Assembly (NCBI GenBank): GCA_902518355.1
Contig: CABYFY010000004.1
Coordinates: forward strand, 1-64,000
Length of the DNA stretch: 64,000 nt
Source: an uncultured Bacteroidota bacterium
GTDB lineage: Bacteria > Bacteroidota > Bacteroidia > Flavobacteriales > Flavobacteriaceae
Reading direction: 5' to 3'
Below the pieces are notes generated by a model. It worked only from the letters and a program-made list of their open reading frames with translations, was not told the DNA's origin and searched no databases. Below are positions 7,857 through 16,916 of this stretch, one piece after another (positions within the stretch are counted from its first letter, which is position 1; each line of letters begins with the position of its first letter). Both the position numbers and the translations under genes were made by a program.

Positions 7857-8993
7857 ATGATTCCAAAATTTACACTTGAATATAAAGATAAGCTTTCCAA
7901 TGCAAGAGCTTGTAAAATAAAAACACATCATGGTGAAATAAATACTCCAGTTTTTATGCCAGTTGGAACTCAGGCAACTGTAAAGGGGGTTCATCAAAGT
8001 GAGTTAAAGGATGAAATCAAATCAGAGATTATTTTAGGAAACACCTATCATCTTTATTTGAGACCCGGAATTGAGATTATTGAAAAGGCTGGTGGTATTC
8101 ATAAGTTTATTAATTGGGATCAAAATATTTTAACAGATTCAGGTGGTTACCAGGTTTATTCTTTATCCTCAAACAGAAAAATTACAGAAGAAGGTGTTCA
8201 ATTTAAAAGCCATATAGATGGAAGTAAACATTTTTTTTCACCAGAAAGCGCCATAGATGTTCAAAAATCAATTGGAGCTGATATTATTATGGCTTTTGAC
8301 GAGTGTCCACCTTATCCGTGTGATTATAGTTATGCAAAAAATTCAATGAATTTGACTCATCGTTGGTTAGATAGATGCATAAATCAATTTAAAGATACTC
8401 CACCAAAATATGGTTACGAACAAATATTTTTTCCAATTGTTCAAGGAAGTACTTTTAAAGATTTAAGAAAGGAGTCCGCACATTTTATATCTTCAAAAAA
8501 TTGTTTTGGTAACGCAATTGGTGGTCTTTCTGTTGGTGAACCTCATGATGAAATGTATGAGATGACTTCAATAGTTTGTGAAATATTACCCGAGCATAAA
8601 CCAAGATATCTTATGGGTGTTGGTACTCCCGTGAATCTACTTGAAAACATTGCTCTAGGAATTGATATGTTTGATTGTGTAATGCCAACACGAAATGGGA
8701 GAAATGGGATGTTATTCACTTCTGAAGGAATAATTAATATCAAAAATAAAAAATGGGAATTTGATTATTCTTTAATCGACCATAATGGTACTACATGGGT
8801 AGATAGAACTTATTCAAAATCTTACTTAAGACATTTATTCTCTGTTAATGAAATGCTTGGAAGACAAATAGCATCAATACATAATTTGGGTTTTTACTGT
8901 TTTCTCATGAGTGAGGCCAGAAAAAAAATAATTGATGGAGATTTTTTAAATTGGAAGGACAAAATGGTAAAAAAATTAAATAACAGGTTATAG
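7857..8993 (+). CDS. tgt: tRNA-guanine transglycosylase
   Basis: This enzyme exchanges guanine-34 for preQ1 in GUN-anticodon tRNAs on the way to queuosine. The 378-residue chain has the catalytic Asp region LTDSGGYQVYSL (about residues 92-103), the substrate-binding GGLSVGEP, and the nucleophile region FDCVMPTRNGRNG (about 273-285). The usual zinc motif CxCxxC before YLRHL is absent: here the segment reads HNGTTWVDRTYSKSYLRHL, while the later His (IHNL) is kept. I believe Bacteroidota enzymes commonly lack these Cys residues. The downstream permease gene starts directly after its stop codon. Confidence 0.93.
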   Translation: MIPKFTLEYKDKLSNARACKIKTHHGEINTPVFMPVGTQATVKGVHQSELKDEIKSEIILGNTYHLYLRPGIEIIEKAGGIHKFINWDQNILTDSGGYQVYSLSSNRKITEEGVQFKSHIDGSKHFFSPESAIDVQKSIGADIIMAFDECPPYPCDYSYAKNSMNLTHRWLDRCINQFKDTPPKYGYEQIFFPIVQGSTFKDLRKESAHFISSKNCFGNAIGGLSVGEPHDEMYEMTSIVCEILPEHKPRYLMGVGTPVNLLENIALGIDMFDCVMPTRNGRNGMLFTSEGIINIKNKKWEFDYSLIDHNGTTWVDRTYSKSYLRHLFSVNEMLGRQIASIHNLGFYCFLMSEARKKIIDGDFLNWKDKMVKKLNNRL

Positions 8994-10070
8994 TTGAATA
9001 AAATAGATAAATATATATTAAAAAAGTTTTTGCTGACTTATGTTTTAATTCAAGCATTATTTGTTCCAATTGCAATAGTTGTGAATTTAGCTGACAATAT
9101 TGATAAGTTATTAGCAAAACAAGTTCCACTTAACGAAATACTAGAGCATTATTATAATTTTAGTATTTATTTTTCTTCAAGTTTATTGCCCTTATTTCTT
9201 TTTTTAGCAATAACATGGTTTACATCAAAATTATCTTCTAATTCTGAAATAATTGCATTGTATTCTTCTGGTGTTTCAATTAGAAGAATTTTACAGCCAT
9301 ATATGATAGGTTCTCTTATTATTGCTGTTTTTTCATTATTTACGGGAATGTTTATAGTACCAGAATCTACAAAAAAGTACAATGATTTTTCTTACAAATA
9401 TTTGAAAGGAAACAGAAAAGCTGTCGATAATAAAAATATCTTTAGGAAGATTAATGAGGATGAGTATATCTTTTTGACTCAGTTTAATCAAAAAAACAAT
9501 GTTGGAACTAATTTTACTCTTGAAAATTTTAAGGGTGAAAAATTAAATTTTAAAATCAGTTCAACTAGTATAAGGTACATTCCAGATATTGAAAAATTTA
9601 GGTTAAATAACTACACAAAAAGAACAATAACAGACTCCATTGATTTACTTGAATCAAGAAGAACTTTTGACACCATATTTTCTTTTAATGTTGATGATTT
9701 AACTCCTTTAAACTATGTAGCTGAATCTCTTAACTATAATGAATTGGTTAATTTTATCGAAATTGAAAAAAGTAGAGGATCAACTAACATTGAAAGATAT
9801 TTAGTTGTGAAATATAAAAAATGGAGTATTCCTTTTTCAATTTTCATTTTAATATTAATAGGTTTTTCTGTTGCAGCAGAGAAGAGAAGAGGAGGTACAG
9901 GTGTTAATTTAGCTTTTGGAATTTGCGTTGCCATGGTATATGTATTTTTTGATAAAATTTTTGGAGTATTAGCTCAGCAATCTGATTTATCTCCGCTTGT
10001 AGCAGTATGGCTTCCAAATATTATTTTTGGAGTTTTAGCAATCTATTTGGTTTACAATGCAAAAAAATAA
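8994..10070 (+). CDS. LptF/LptG-family permease (YjgP/YjgQ)
   Basis: A 358-residue inner-membrane protein of the LPS export machinery; members pair with LptB2 and LptC to move LPS to the outer membrane. It has N-terminal TM helices (about residues 12-35, 55-78, 100-122), a long periplasmic beta-jellyroll part (about 125-265), and three C-terminal TM helices (about 272-355). The start codon is UUG, immediately after the tgt stop (TAG-TTG); MNKIDKYILKKFL matches the family N-terminus. Whether it acts as LptF or LptG cannot be decided. Confidence 0.88.
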   Translation: MNKIDKYILKKFLLTYVLIQALFVPIAIVVNLADNIDKLLAKQVPLNEILEHYYNFSIYFSSSLLPLFLFLAITWFTSKLSSNSEIIALYSSGVSIRRILQPYMIGSLIIAVFSLFTGMFIVPESTKKYNDFSYKYLKGNRKAVDNKNIFRKINEDEYIFLTQFNQKNNVGTNFTLENFKGEKLNFKISSTSIRYIPDIEKFRLNNYTKRTITDSIDLLESRRTFDTIFSFNVDDLTPLNYVAESLNYNELVNFIEIEKSRGSTNIERYLVVKYKKWSIPFSIFILILIGFSVAAEKRRGGTGVNLAFGICVAMVYVFFDKIFGVLAQQSDLSPLVAVWLPNIIFGVLAIYLVYNAKK

Positions 10071-10938
10071 TCTTAAGCATTTTTTTCATCTTCATTTCTT
10101 GGTTTTAATCGCTGGATTTACAGCAATTCTGGGTGAACTAATTACAAATTCATCTGAAGTAATTGTTTGGCATCGGATGATTATTGGATCAGTTTTACTA
10201 GGACTATACATGCTGGCTAGTAATAGAAGTTTTAAAATTGATTTTAAATTATTTTTAAAATATTCTTTTTTAGGATTAGTTATTTCTTTGCATTGGATTA
10301 CTTTTTTTGAAGCTATAGAACAGTCAAATATTTCGGTTACCCTTGCAATGTTTTCAACTGCAGCATTTTTCACTTCATTTATTGAACCAATTTTTTATAA
10401 AAGAAGTATTGTTTACTATGAAGTTATATTAGGTTTTCTAGTAGTATGTGGGATTTTTATGATTTTTAATGCAGAATTTCAATATTTAAAAGGAATTGTA
10501 TTAGGATTAATATCGGCTTTTCTTGCATCTCTTTTTTCTGTTTTGAATGGTTTAATGGTAAAAGAAAATAGTGCTTTAACAATCTCATTTTTTGAATTTA
10601 TTTCTGGTGTATTTTTTATATCAATATTTTTGATGTTCAATAATGAATTTTCCTCTGTAATAATTGATGATTTATTCTCTTTAAATTATTTATACATTTT
10701 CTTATTAGGAAGTGTTTGTACTGCATATGCATTCATGGCATCGGTTTATTTATTGAAGTTTATTTCCCCATACTCTTTGGTTTTGACATATAATTTGGAG
10801 CCTATATACGGAATCATTTTAGCTTTAATATTTTTTGGGGATAATGAAAAAATGAGTTTACCTTTTTATATTGGATTCTTTTTAATTTTATTTTCAGTTT
10901 TAACAAATATGTACATAAAAAAGAAAGTTAATAAATGA
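10057..10938 (+). CDS. EamA/DMT-family transporter
   Basis: A 293-residue inner-membrane protein with about ten hydrophobic helices in two similar halves, as in the drug/metabolite transporter superfamily. WHRMIIGSVLLG (about 31-42) and SLHWITFFEAIEQSNISVTLAM (about 76-97) match EamA signatures. The substrate is unknown. It overlaps the end of the LptF/G gene by 14 bases, so the two are co-transcribed and probably translationally coupled. Confidence 0.87.
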   Translation: MQKNNLKHFFHLHFLVLIAGFTAILGELITNSSEVIVWHRMIIGSVLLGLYMLASNRSFKIDFKLFLKYSFLGLVISLHWITFFEAIEQSNISVTLAMFSTAAFFTSFIEPIFYKRSIVYYEVILGFLVVCGIFMIFNAEFQYLKGIVLGLISAFLASLFSVLNGLMVKENSALTISFFEFISGVFFISIFLMFNNEFSSVIIDDLFSLNYLYIFLLGSVCTAYAFMASVYLLKFISPYSLVLTYNLEPIYGIILALIFFGDNEKMSLPFYIGFFLILFSVLTNMYIKKKVNK

Positions 10939-10982
10939 TTATAAAGACTAACTTTTTTATATTTATAATAAATAATTAGACG

Positions 10983-11936
10983 ATGAATTATCTTGATTTT
11001 GAAGAACCAATAAAAGAACTTGACAATCAGTTAAAGGAGTGCTTAGAGCTTGGTGAAAAATCAGACATTGATGTTACAGAAACTAGTAATAAAATTCGTT
11101 CTAAGTTAAAGCAGACTATTAAAGATATTTACTCAAATTTGTCTCCTTGGCAAAAAGTTCAAATTTCAAGACATCCAGATAGACCATACACTCTTGATTA
11201 TATAAACAATATCCTTGGAAATACTTTCTTAGAATTACATGGTGATCGAAATTTTAAGGATGATAAAGCAATGGTTGGTGGTTTAGGTAAAATAGATAAT
11301 CAAACTTTTATGTTTATAGGTCAACAAAAAGGCCATAACACGAAGGTCAGACAATACAGAAATTTTGGGATGGCAAATCCAGAGGGATATAGAAAAGCTT
11401 TGAGGTTGATGAAAATGGCTGAAAAATTTGACATCCCTGTTGTTACCCTAATAGATACTCCAGGTGCATATCCAGGATTAGAAGCTGAAGAAAGAGGTCA
11501 GGGTGAAGCTATTGCAAGAAATATCTTGGAGATGACTAGATTAAAAGTTCCTATCATAACCGTAATAATCGGTGAAGGTGCTTCGGGAGGAGCTTTGGGT
11601 ATTGGTGTGGGCGATCGGGTTTTAATGCTTGAAAACACCTGGTATTCGGTAATTTCTCCTGAATCTTGTTCTTCGATTCTTTGGCGAAGCTGGGAGTATA
11701 AGGAAAGAGCAGCATCAGCTCTGAAACTCACAGCTAAAGACATGAAAAAAATGAATTTAGTTGATAAAGTGATTAGAGAACCAGAAGGGGGTGCACACAG
11801 AAATCAGCAAAAAACTTTTGAAATAGTAAAATCAAATATTATTTCATCATACAATGAGTTAAAAAGTCTTTCTTCAGAAAATTTAGTTTCAAACAGAATG
11901 GAAAAATACTCAAATATGGGAGTTTACTCTTCATAA
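10983..11936 (+). CDS. accA: Acetyl-CoA carboxylase, carboxyltransferase alpha subunit
   Basis: The alpha half of the carboxyltransferase that makes malonyl-CoA for fatty acid synthesis (with AccB, AccC, AccD elsewhere). The 317 residues begin with the family stretch [14 protein letters not shown]. They include a helical N-terminal part, [25 protein letters not shown], and the crotonase-like core with [21 protein letters not shown] and [15 protein letters not shown]. Length and order are typical. Confidence 0.95.
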   Translation: MNYLDFEEPIKELDNQLKECLELGEKSDIDVTETSNKIRSKLKQTIKDIYSNLSPWQKVQISRHPDRPYTLDYINNILGNTFLELHGDRNFKDDKAMVGGLGKIDNQTFMFIGQQKGHNTKVRQYRNFGMANPEGYRKALRLMKMAEKFDIPVVTLIDTPGAYPGLEAEERGQGEAIARNILEMTRLKVPIITVIIGEGASGGALGIGVGDRVLMLENTWYSVISPESCSSILWRSWEYKERAASALKLTAKDMKKMNLVDKVIREPEGGAHRNQQKTFEIVKSNIISSYNELKSLSSENLVSNRMEKYSNMGVYSS

Positions 11937-12041
11937 TTTTTGTCTATTAACATTTTGTAAGGCTTTATTAACATCTTTGATGTTGATTATTAAAAAAAAT
12001 TAAAGTCATTTTATCAATCTTATTTATTTACTTTAGACCTT

Positions 12042-13556
12042 ATGAAACAATCAGCATCATTCCAAGGGTTAAATATTGATAAGAATTCGATTATCAATTT
12101 GGAAAAAGGTAAATTACCTCCACAGGCTATTGATTTAGAAGAAGTAGTTTTAGGTGCGATGATGATTGATAAAAAAGGCGTCGATGAAGTTATTGATATA
12201 TTAACTCCAGAAGCTTTTTATAAAGAATCCCACCAATTAATTTTTCAGTCAATTTTTAGTTTGTTTCAAAAGAGTGAGCCTATTGATTTATTAACTGTTT
12301 CTAATCAGTTAAAAAAAGATAATAATCATGAAAGAATAGGAGGGGACTTTTATTTAATTTCTCTTACACAAAAAGTTTCTTCTTCAGCACATATTGAATT
12401 TCATGCAAGAATAATACTGCAGAAATTCATACAAAGAAGCTTGATAAAAATTTCTAACGAAATTATAACTGATTCTTATGATGAGACAAAAGATGTTTTT
12501 GACTTGTTAGATAATGCTGAATCAAAATTATATGATGTTACCCAAGGTAATATTAAAAAATCATCTGAATCTGCCCAAAGTCTTGTAATCCAAGCTAAAA
12601 ATAAAATTGAATCTGTTTCAAACAAAGAGGGTTTAAGCGGAGTAGCATCAGGATTTAGTAAAATTGATAAATTAACAGCTGGTTGGCAGGAAAGTGATCT
12701 TGTAATTATAGCAGCAAGACCTGGTATGGGTAAAACTGCATTATCACTTTCAATGGCTAGTAATATCGCTATTAATAATAAAATTCCACTTGCATTTTTC
12801 TCATTAGAGATGTCATCAATTCAGTTGATAACAAGAATGATTTCATCTGAAACTGGTTTAGACGCGAATAAATTAAGAACAGGTAAATTAGAAAAGCATG
12901 AATGGGAACAGTTAAATGTCAGAGTTAAAAACTTAGAAAATGCCCCATTATATATTGATGATACACCTTCACTTTCAATATTTGATTTGAGAGCTAAGGC
13001 TAGGAGGTTAGTGTCACAAAAAGATGTAAAGATTATCATTGTAGATTATTTACAGTTAATGACAACAGGAGCAAATATTAAAACTGGGAATAGAGAACAA
13101 GAAATTTCAACTATTTCAAGAAATTTGAAGGCTTTGGCAAAAGAATTAAATATTCCAGTAATTGCCCTTTCTCAGCTTTCCAGAATGGTTGAAGGAAGAA
13201 CTTCAAAGCGTCCATTATTATCTGATTTGAGAGAATCAGGTGCAATTGAACAGGATGCTGATATTGTATCTTTCATTTATAGACCAGAGTATTATAATAT
13301 CGACACCTGGGATGATAACGAAAGATCTTCAACAGAAGGTGAAGCAGAATTTATAGTTTCTAAACACAGGAACGGTGGTTTAGGAAATATAAGATTGAGA
13401 TTTATTTCTACCCTTGCAAAATTTGAGGATATTGAACAATATGATTCACCATATGAGTTTCATTCAAAGATGAATGCCGCAGCAAATGATGACACATTTA
13501 AATCAGACACTGGAAACATGGATGATTCAAATGATGATAATGATTTACCTTTCTAA
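12042..13556 (+). CDS. dnaB: Replicative DNA helicase
   Basis: The hexameric 5'-3' helicase that unwinds DNA at the replication fork. The N-terminal DnaB domain (about residues 25-135) contains PPQAIDLEEVVLGAMM. The RecA-like motor domain has Walker A ARPGMGKTAL (about 228-237), Walker B IIIVDYLQLM (about 334-343), the SQLSR motif and the DLRESGAIEQDAD segment. It ends with an acidic Asn/Asp-rich tail, as in many SSB- or DnaB-like replication proteins. Length is normal (504 residues) and no intein is present. Five bases separate it from the convergent rplT. Confidence 0.96.
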   Translation: MKQSASFQGLNIDKNSIINLEKGKLPPQAIDLEEVVLGAMMIDKKGVDEVIDILTPEAFYKESHQLIFQSIFSLFQKSEPIDLLTVSNQLKKDNNHERIGGDFYLISLTQKVSSSAHIEFHARIILQKFIQRSLIKISNEIITDSYDETKDVFDLLDNAESKLYDVTQGNIKKSSESAQSLVIQAKNKIESVSNKEGLSGVASGFSKIDKLTAGWQESDLVIIAARPGMGKTALSLSMASNIAINNKIPLAFFSLEMSSIQLITRMISSETGLDANKLRTGKLEKHEWEQLNVRVKNLENAPLYIDDTPSLSIFDLRAKARRLVSQKDVKIIIVDYLQLMTTGANIKTGNREQEISTISRNLKALAKELNIPVIALSQLSRMVEGRTSKRPLLSDLRESGAIEQDADIVSFIYRPEYYNIDTWDDNERSSTEGEAEFIVSKHRNGGLGNIRLRFISTLAKFEDIEQYDSPYEFHSKMNAAANDDTFKSDTGNMDDSNDDNDLPF

Positions 13557-13561
13557 AATTT

Positions 13562-13906
13562 TTATTTTACTTTTTCAACGATAGCTTTAAATCCATCAGG
13601 ATCATTTACGGCTAAATCTGCTAAAATCTTTCTGTTTATATCAATGTTATTAGATTTTAACTTGTTGATTAATTGTGAGTATGTAAGTCCGTGTAATCTA
13701 GAAGCAGCATTAATTCTCATTATCCATAATGCTCTAAAATTTCTTTTTTTAGCTCTTCTATCTCTATATGCATATTGTAGTCCTTTTTCTACGGCATTTT
13801 TTGCAACTGTCCAAACGTTTTTTCTTCTTCCGAAGTAACCTTTAGCTTGTTTTAAAACTTTTTTTCTTCTTGCTCTTTTAGCAACTGAATTTACTGATCT
13901 TGGCAT
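13562..13906 (-). CDS. rplT: 50S ribosomal protein L20
   Basis: A 114-residue basic protein that binds 23S rRNA early in 50S assembly. It begins [19 protein letters not shown] and contains GYFGRRKN and [16 protein letters not shown], the family signatures. It is last in the infC-rpmI-rplT operon. In other bacteria L20 represses its own operon by binding the mRNA. Confidence 0.97.
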   Translation of the reverse strand: MPRSVNSVAKRARRKKVLKQAKGYFGRRKNVWTVAKNAVEKGLQYAYRDRRAKKRNFRALWIMRINAASRLHGLTYSQLINKLKSNNIDINRKILADLAVNDPDGFKAIVEKVK

Positions 13907-13948
13907 AATTTATAATTTTAAATTAGGTGGTAAAACATTTACACTTTT

Positions 13949-13970
13949 TTAACCTAGATTTATGGGTTAA
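13949..13970 (-). promoter_or_regulatory. Small hairpin between rpmI and rplT
   Basis: On the minus strand TTAACC and GGTTAA form a six-base-pair stem around a ten-base loop, between the rpmI stop and the rplT start. An A-run, not a U-run, follows, so it is not a terminator. It could be part of an L20 control element, by analogy with E. coli and Bacillus; this is inference. Confidence 0.3.
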
Positions 13971-13978
13971 TTCCCTTC

Positions 13979-14176
13979 TTATTTTAATCTCAATTGTTCT
14001 TTGATACTATTCATATCACTTTCATGAACCAAACCTGAATGAGTTAATTTTAACTTTCTCTTTTTTGATTTTTTAGTTAGGATATGGTTTTTGAAAGCAT
14101 GCTTTCTTTTAATTTTTCCAGTACCGGTTACTTTAAACCTTTTTTTAGCACTAGACTTTGTTTTCATTTTTGGCAT
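13979..14176 (-). CDS. rpmI: 50S ribosomal protein L35
   Basis: A 65-residue basic protein of the large ribosomal subunit. [20 protein letters not shown] and the [19 protein letters not shown] stretch are diagnostic. It starts two bases after the infC stop codon, so the two genes are probably translationally coupled. Confidence 0.97.
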   Translation of the reverse strand: MPKMKTKSSAKKRFKVTGTGKIKRKHAFKNHILTKKSKKRKLKLTHSGLVHESDMNSIKEQLRLK

Positions 14177-14178
14177 AA

Positions 14179-14742
14179 TTATTTACTTTTTTTTGGTGAG
14201 ATTATCATAATCATCTTTTTGCTTTCTAATTTAGGAAGTTGCTCTACTTTTCCGAACTCTTCCAATTCTTGAGCTAATTTTAGCAATAGAATCTCACCTT
14301 GGTCTCTATATATGATTGATCTTCCTTTGAAAAAAACAAAAGCTTTAAGTTTTGCTCCATCTTTTAAAAATTTTTCTGCATGTTTCTTTTTAAACGCGTA
14401 ATCATGTTCATCAGTTTGAGGTCCAAACCTAATTTCTTTGACAACTACTTTAGTTGCTTTTGATTTCAGTTGTTTCTCTCTTTTTTTCTGCTCATAAAGG
14501 AACTTTTTATAGTCCATTATTTTACAAACAGGTGGAACAGCGTTTGGAGATATTTGAACTAAATCTAATTCGAGTTCATTTGACTTTTCAAGTGCCTTTT
14601 GAATCGGATAAATACCAATTTCAACATTATCACCAACTAATCTTACTTCAGATGCTGAAATTTCAGCATTAATTTGATGTGGATTGGTTTTTTGGACTCT
14701 CCATGGTCTTCTGCCTCTACCTGTTCTTCTAATTGCTATAAT
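14179..14742 (-). CDS. infC: Translation initiation factor IF-3, non-AUG start
   Basis: IF-3 keeps 30S subunits free and checks the start codon and initiator tRNA. The N-domain contains [12 protein letters not shown] and [23 protein letters not shown]; the C-domain ends near the stop codon. An internal ATG at 14517 would delete the N-domain, so the gene must start earlier. The frame is open back to a TAA shortly after the thrS stop and contains no ATG, GTG or TTG. The expected AIRR... start lies directly after AUU (14742) and AUA (14739). I annotate AUU, giving 187 residues; AUA is equally possible. E. coli infC starts at AUU, which IF-3 uses to regulate itself. Confidence 0.9.
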   Translation of the reverse strand: MIAIRRTGRGRRPWRVQKTNPHQINAEISASEVRLVGDNVEIGIYPIQKALEKSNELELDLVQISPNAVPPVCKIMDYKKFLYEQKKREKQLKSKATKVVVKEIRFGPQTDEHDYAFKKKHAEKFLKDGAKLKAFVFFKGRSIIYRDQGEILLLKLAQELEEFGKVEQLPKLESKKMIMIISPKKSK

Positions 14743-14760
14743 TATACGTTTTAGTTAAAC

Positions 14761-16686
14761 TTATATTTTTGTTTTCTCTTTTATGATTTTAACAAAATCT
14801 TCAACTTTCATCTTACCATAATCTTCTCCACCATGGCTTCTCAGAGAAATTAAATTCTGATTTGATTCTTGCTCCCCAATGATAAGCATAAAAGGAATTT
14901 TTTCAAGTTCAGCATCTCTGATTTTTCTACCAATTGTCTCACTTCTGTTATCAATCAGGCCGCGAATTTCGTTATTTTCTAGCAAATTTAAAACATTTTC
15001 ACAGTATTTTTCATGCTTTTCACTGATTGGTAAAATGATAAATTGGTTTGGTGTTAGCCATAAAGGTAAATTACCAGCTGTATTTTCTAATAAAATTGCA
15101 ATAAATCTTTCAAGGCTTCCAAATGGGGCGCGATGAATCATCACAGGTCTTTTTGAATCATTGTTTTTATCAATATATGTTAAATTAAACCTGTCTGGTA
15201 GATTATAATCAACTTGAATTGTTCCTAATTGCCACTCTCGACCTAATGCATCTTTTACCATAAAATCAAGTTTTGGACCGTAAAATGCTGCCTCACCTTC
15301 CTCAATTTTATATTTAAGTCCCTTGTCTTTGACAGCTTTAATTATTGCTCTTTCTGATTTTTCCCATGCCTTAATATCCCCTATATACTTATCCATATTT
15401 TTTGGGTCTCTGATGGAAATCTGTGCGCTGTAGTCATCTAAGCCAAGAGATTTGAATACGTATAGAGTTAAATCAATTACATTTTTAAACTCACTATCTA
15501 ACTGATCTTCTGTACAAAAAATATGAGCGTCATCTTGAGTAAATCCTCTGACTCTTGTTAATCCGTGAAGCTCTCCACTTTGTTCGTATCTATATACTGT
15601 TCCAAATTCAGCATACCTTACCGGAAGGTCTTTGTAGCTAAATTTATTAGAATTATATATTTCACAATGGTGAGGACAATTCATAGGTTTAAGATAGAAT
15701 TCCTCATTCTCTTTGGGTGTTTTTATTGGTTGAAAACTATCATCTCCGTATTTTTCATAATGACCAGATGTAACATAAAGCTCTTTATTTCCTATGTGCG
15801 GTGTTATTACCATCTGATATCCAGCTTTTTTTTGAGCTTTCTTTAAAAACCCTTCAAGTCTATCTCTAAGTTCAACTCCTTTTGGAAGCCATAACGGTAG
15901 TCCCAACCCAACTTTACTAGAAAAAGAGAACAATTTTAAATTTTTACCAATTTTTCTATGATCTCTTAGCTTAGCTTGTTCGATGTTATTTAAATATTCT
16001 TTTAATAGTTTTTGTTTTGGAAAAGAAATCCCATAAATTCTGGTAAGTTGTTTATTATTCTGATCAGCTCTCCAAAAAGCACCTGAAATATTCAAAATTT
16101 TAACGGCTTTTATAATCGAAGTATTTGGGATGTGACCGCCTTTACATAAATCGGTAAAATTTGAATGATCACAGAAAGTTATTTCACCGTCTTTTAAATC
16201 ATTGATTAATTCAAGTTTGTAATCATTATCTTCTTCTTTATAAAACTTGATAGCTTCTTTTTTCGAAACAGATCTTAAATTAAAATCATGCTTTTCTCTA
16301 CATATTTCTAACATCCTTGATTCAATTTTGTCAAAATCAGATTCGGATATCTTATGACTACCTAAATCTACATCATAATAAAAGCCACTATTAATTGCAG
16401 GTCCAATTGTGAGTTTCACACCTGGAAATAATTCTTGTATTGATTGTGCCATTACATGAGATGATGAATGCCAAAAGGCACTTTTTCCTTCATCATCATC
16501 CCATGTGTAAAATTCTAGTTTTCCATCTTCATTAATCATGCTATTTACCTCAACAACTTTGTCATTAAAATTTGCAGAGATTACATTTCTTGCTAGACCT
16601 TCGCTGATATCTTTAGCGATGGATATTACAGAAGTTTCTTCACTGTATTGTTTTACAGAACCGTCCTTAAGAGTAATATTTATCAT
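14761..16686 (-). CDS. thrS: Threonine--tRNA ligase
   Basis: A 641-residue class II synthetase that charges tRNA-Thr. The TGS domain is at the N-terminus (MINITLKDGSVKQ), followed by the editing domain with HSSSHVMAQSIQ (about 77-88) and CDHSNFTDLCKGGHIP (about 170-185). The catalytic domain has the zinc-binding MNCPHHCEIY, the motif 2 region YRYEQSGELHGLTRVRGFTQDDAHIF, and HRAPFGSLERF. The anticodon-binding domain is at the end. It lies upstream of infC on the same strand, the common bacterial order; infC starts 18 bases after its stop. Confidence 0.97.
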   Translation of the reverse strand: MINITLKDGSVKQYSEETSVISIAKDISEGLARNVISANFNDKVVEVNSMINEDGKLEFYTWDDDEGKSAFWHSSSHVMAQSIQELFPGVKLTIGPAINSGFYYDVDLGSHKISESDFDKIESRMLEICREKHDFNLRSVSKKEAIKFYKEEDNDYKLELINDLKDGEITFCDHSNFTDLCKGGHIPNTSIIKAVKILNISGAFWRADQNNKQLTRIYGISFPKQKLLKEYLNNIEQAKLRDHRKIGKNLKLFSFSSKVGLGLPLWLPKGVELRDRLEGFLKKAQKKAGYQMVITPHIGNKELYVTSGHYEKYGDDSFQPIKTPKENEEFYLKPMNCPHHCEIYNSNKFSYKDLPVRYAEFGTVYRYEQSGELHGLTRVRGFTQDDAHIFCTEDQLDSEFKNVIDLTLYVFKSLGLDDYSAQISIRDPKNMDKYIGDIKAWEKSERAIIKAVKDKGLKYKIEEGEAAFYGPKLDFMVKDALGREWQLGTIQVDYNLPDRFNLTYIDKNNDSKRPVMIHRAPFGSLERFIAILLENTAGNLPLWLTPNQFIILPISEKHEKYCENVLNLLENNEIRGLIDNRSETIGRKIRDAELEKIPFMLIIGEQESNQNLISLRSHGGEDYGKMKVEDFVKIIKEKTKI

Positions 16687-16715
16687 TAATGAAAATTAAA
16701 TGCTAAAATTATGAA

Positions 16716-16916
16716 TCATTTTTTAAATAGTTCCGTTATTATTCCAAATAATGACATAAATATCATTACAACGGCACAAATACAAACTATTACACCTAAG
16801 ATTGTTAAAGTATATGTTTCCTTTATACCACCAAAATGAATTAGTATCGGTCCGATAAATATTGGGATTAATGATGAGATTAATAGTTTTATATGATTAG
16901 CAATTTTTTTATTCAT
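16716..16916 (-). CDS. Small two-helix membrane protein (DUF6095-like)
   Basis: A 66-residue protein with two TM helices (about residues 10-29 and 36-62) and a short Gly-Gly-Ile-Lys turn between them. It resembles a small Flavobacteriia membrane family, which I recall as DUF6095; no function is known. It starts directly before the murQ stop and shares the strand of icd-murQ-thrS, so it is likely part of that transcript. Confidence 0.6.
   Translation of the reverse strand: MNKKIANHIKLLISSLIPIFIGPILIHFGGIKETYTLTILGVIVCICAVVMIFMSLFGIITELFKK

Noticed and set aside
11970-11984. AACATC-TTT-GATGTT inverted repeat before dnaB
   Set aside because: Stem of six pairs with no T-run, not a convincing terminator; may be chance in AT-rich DNA.
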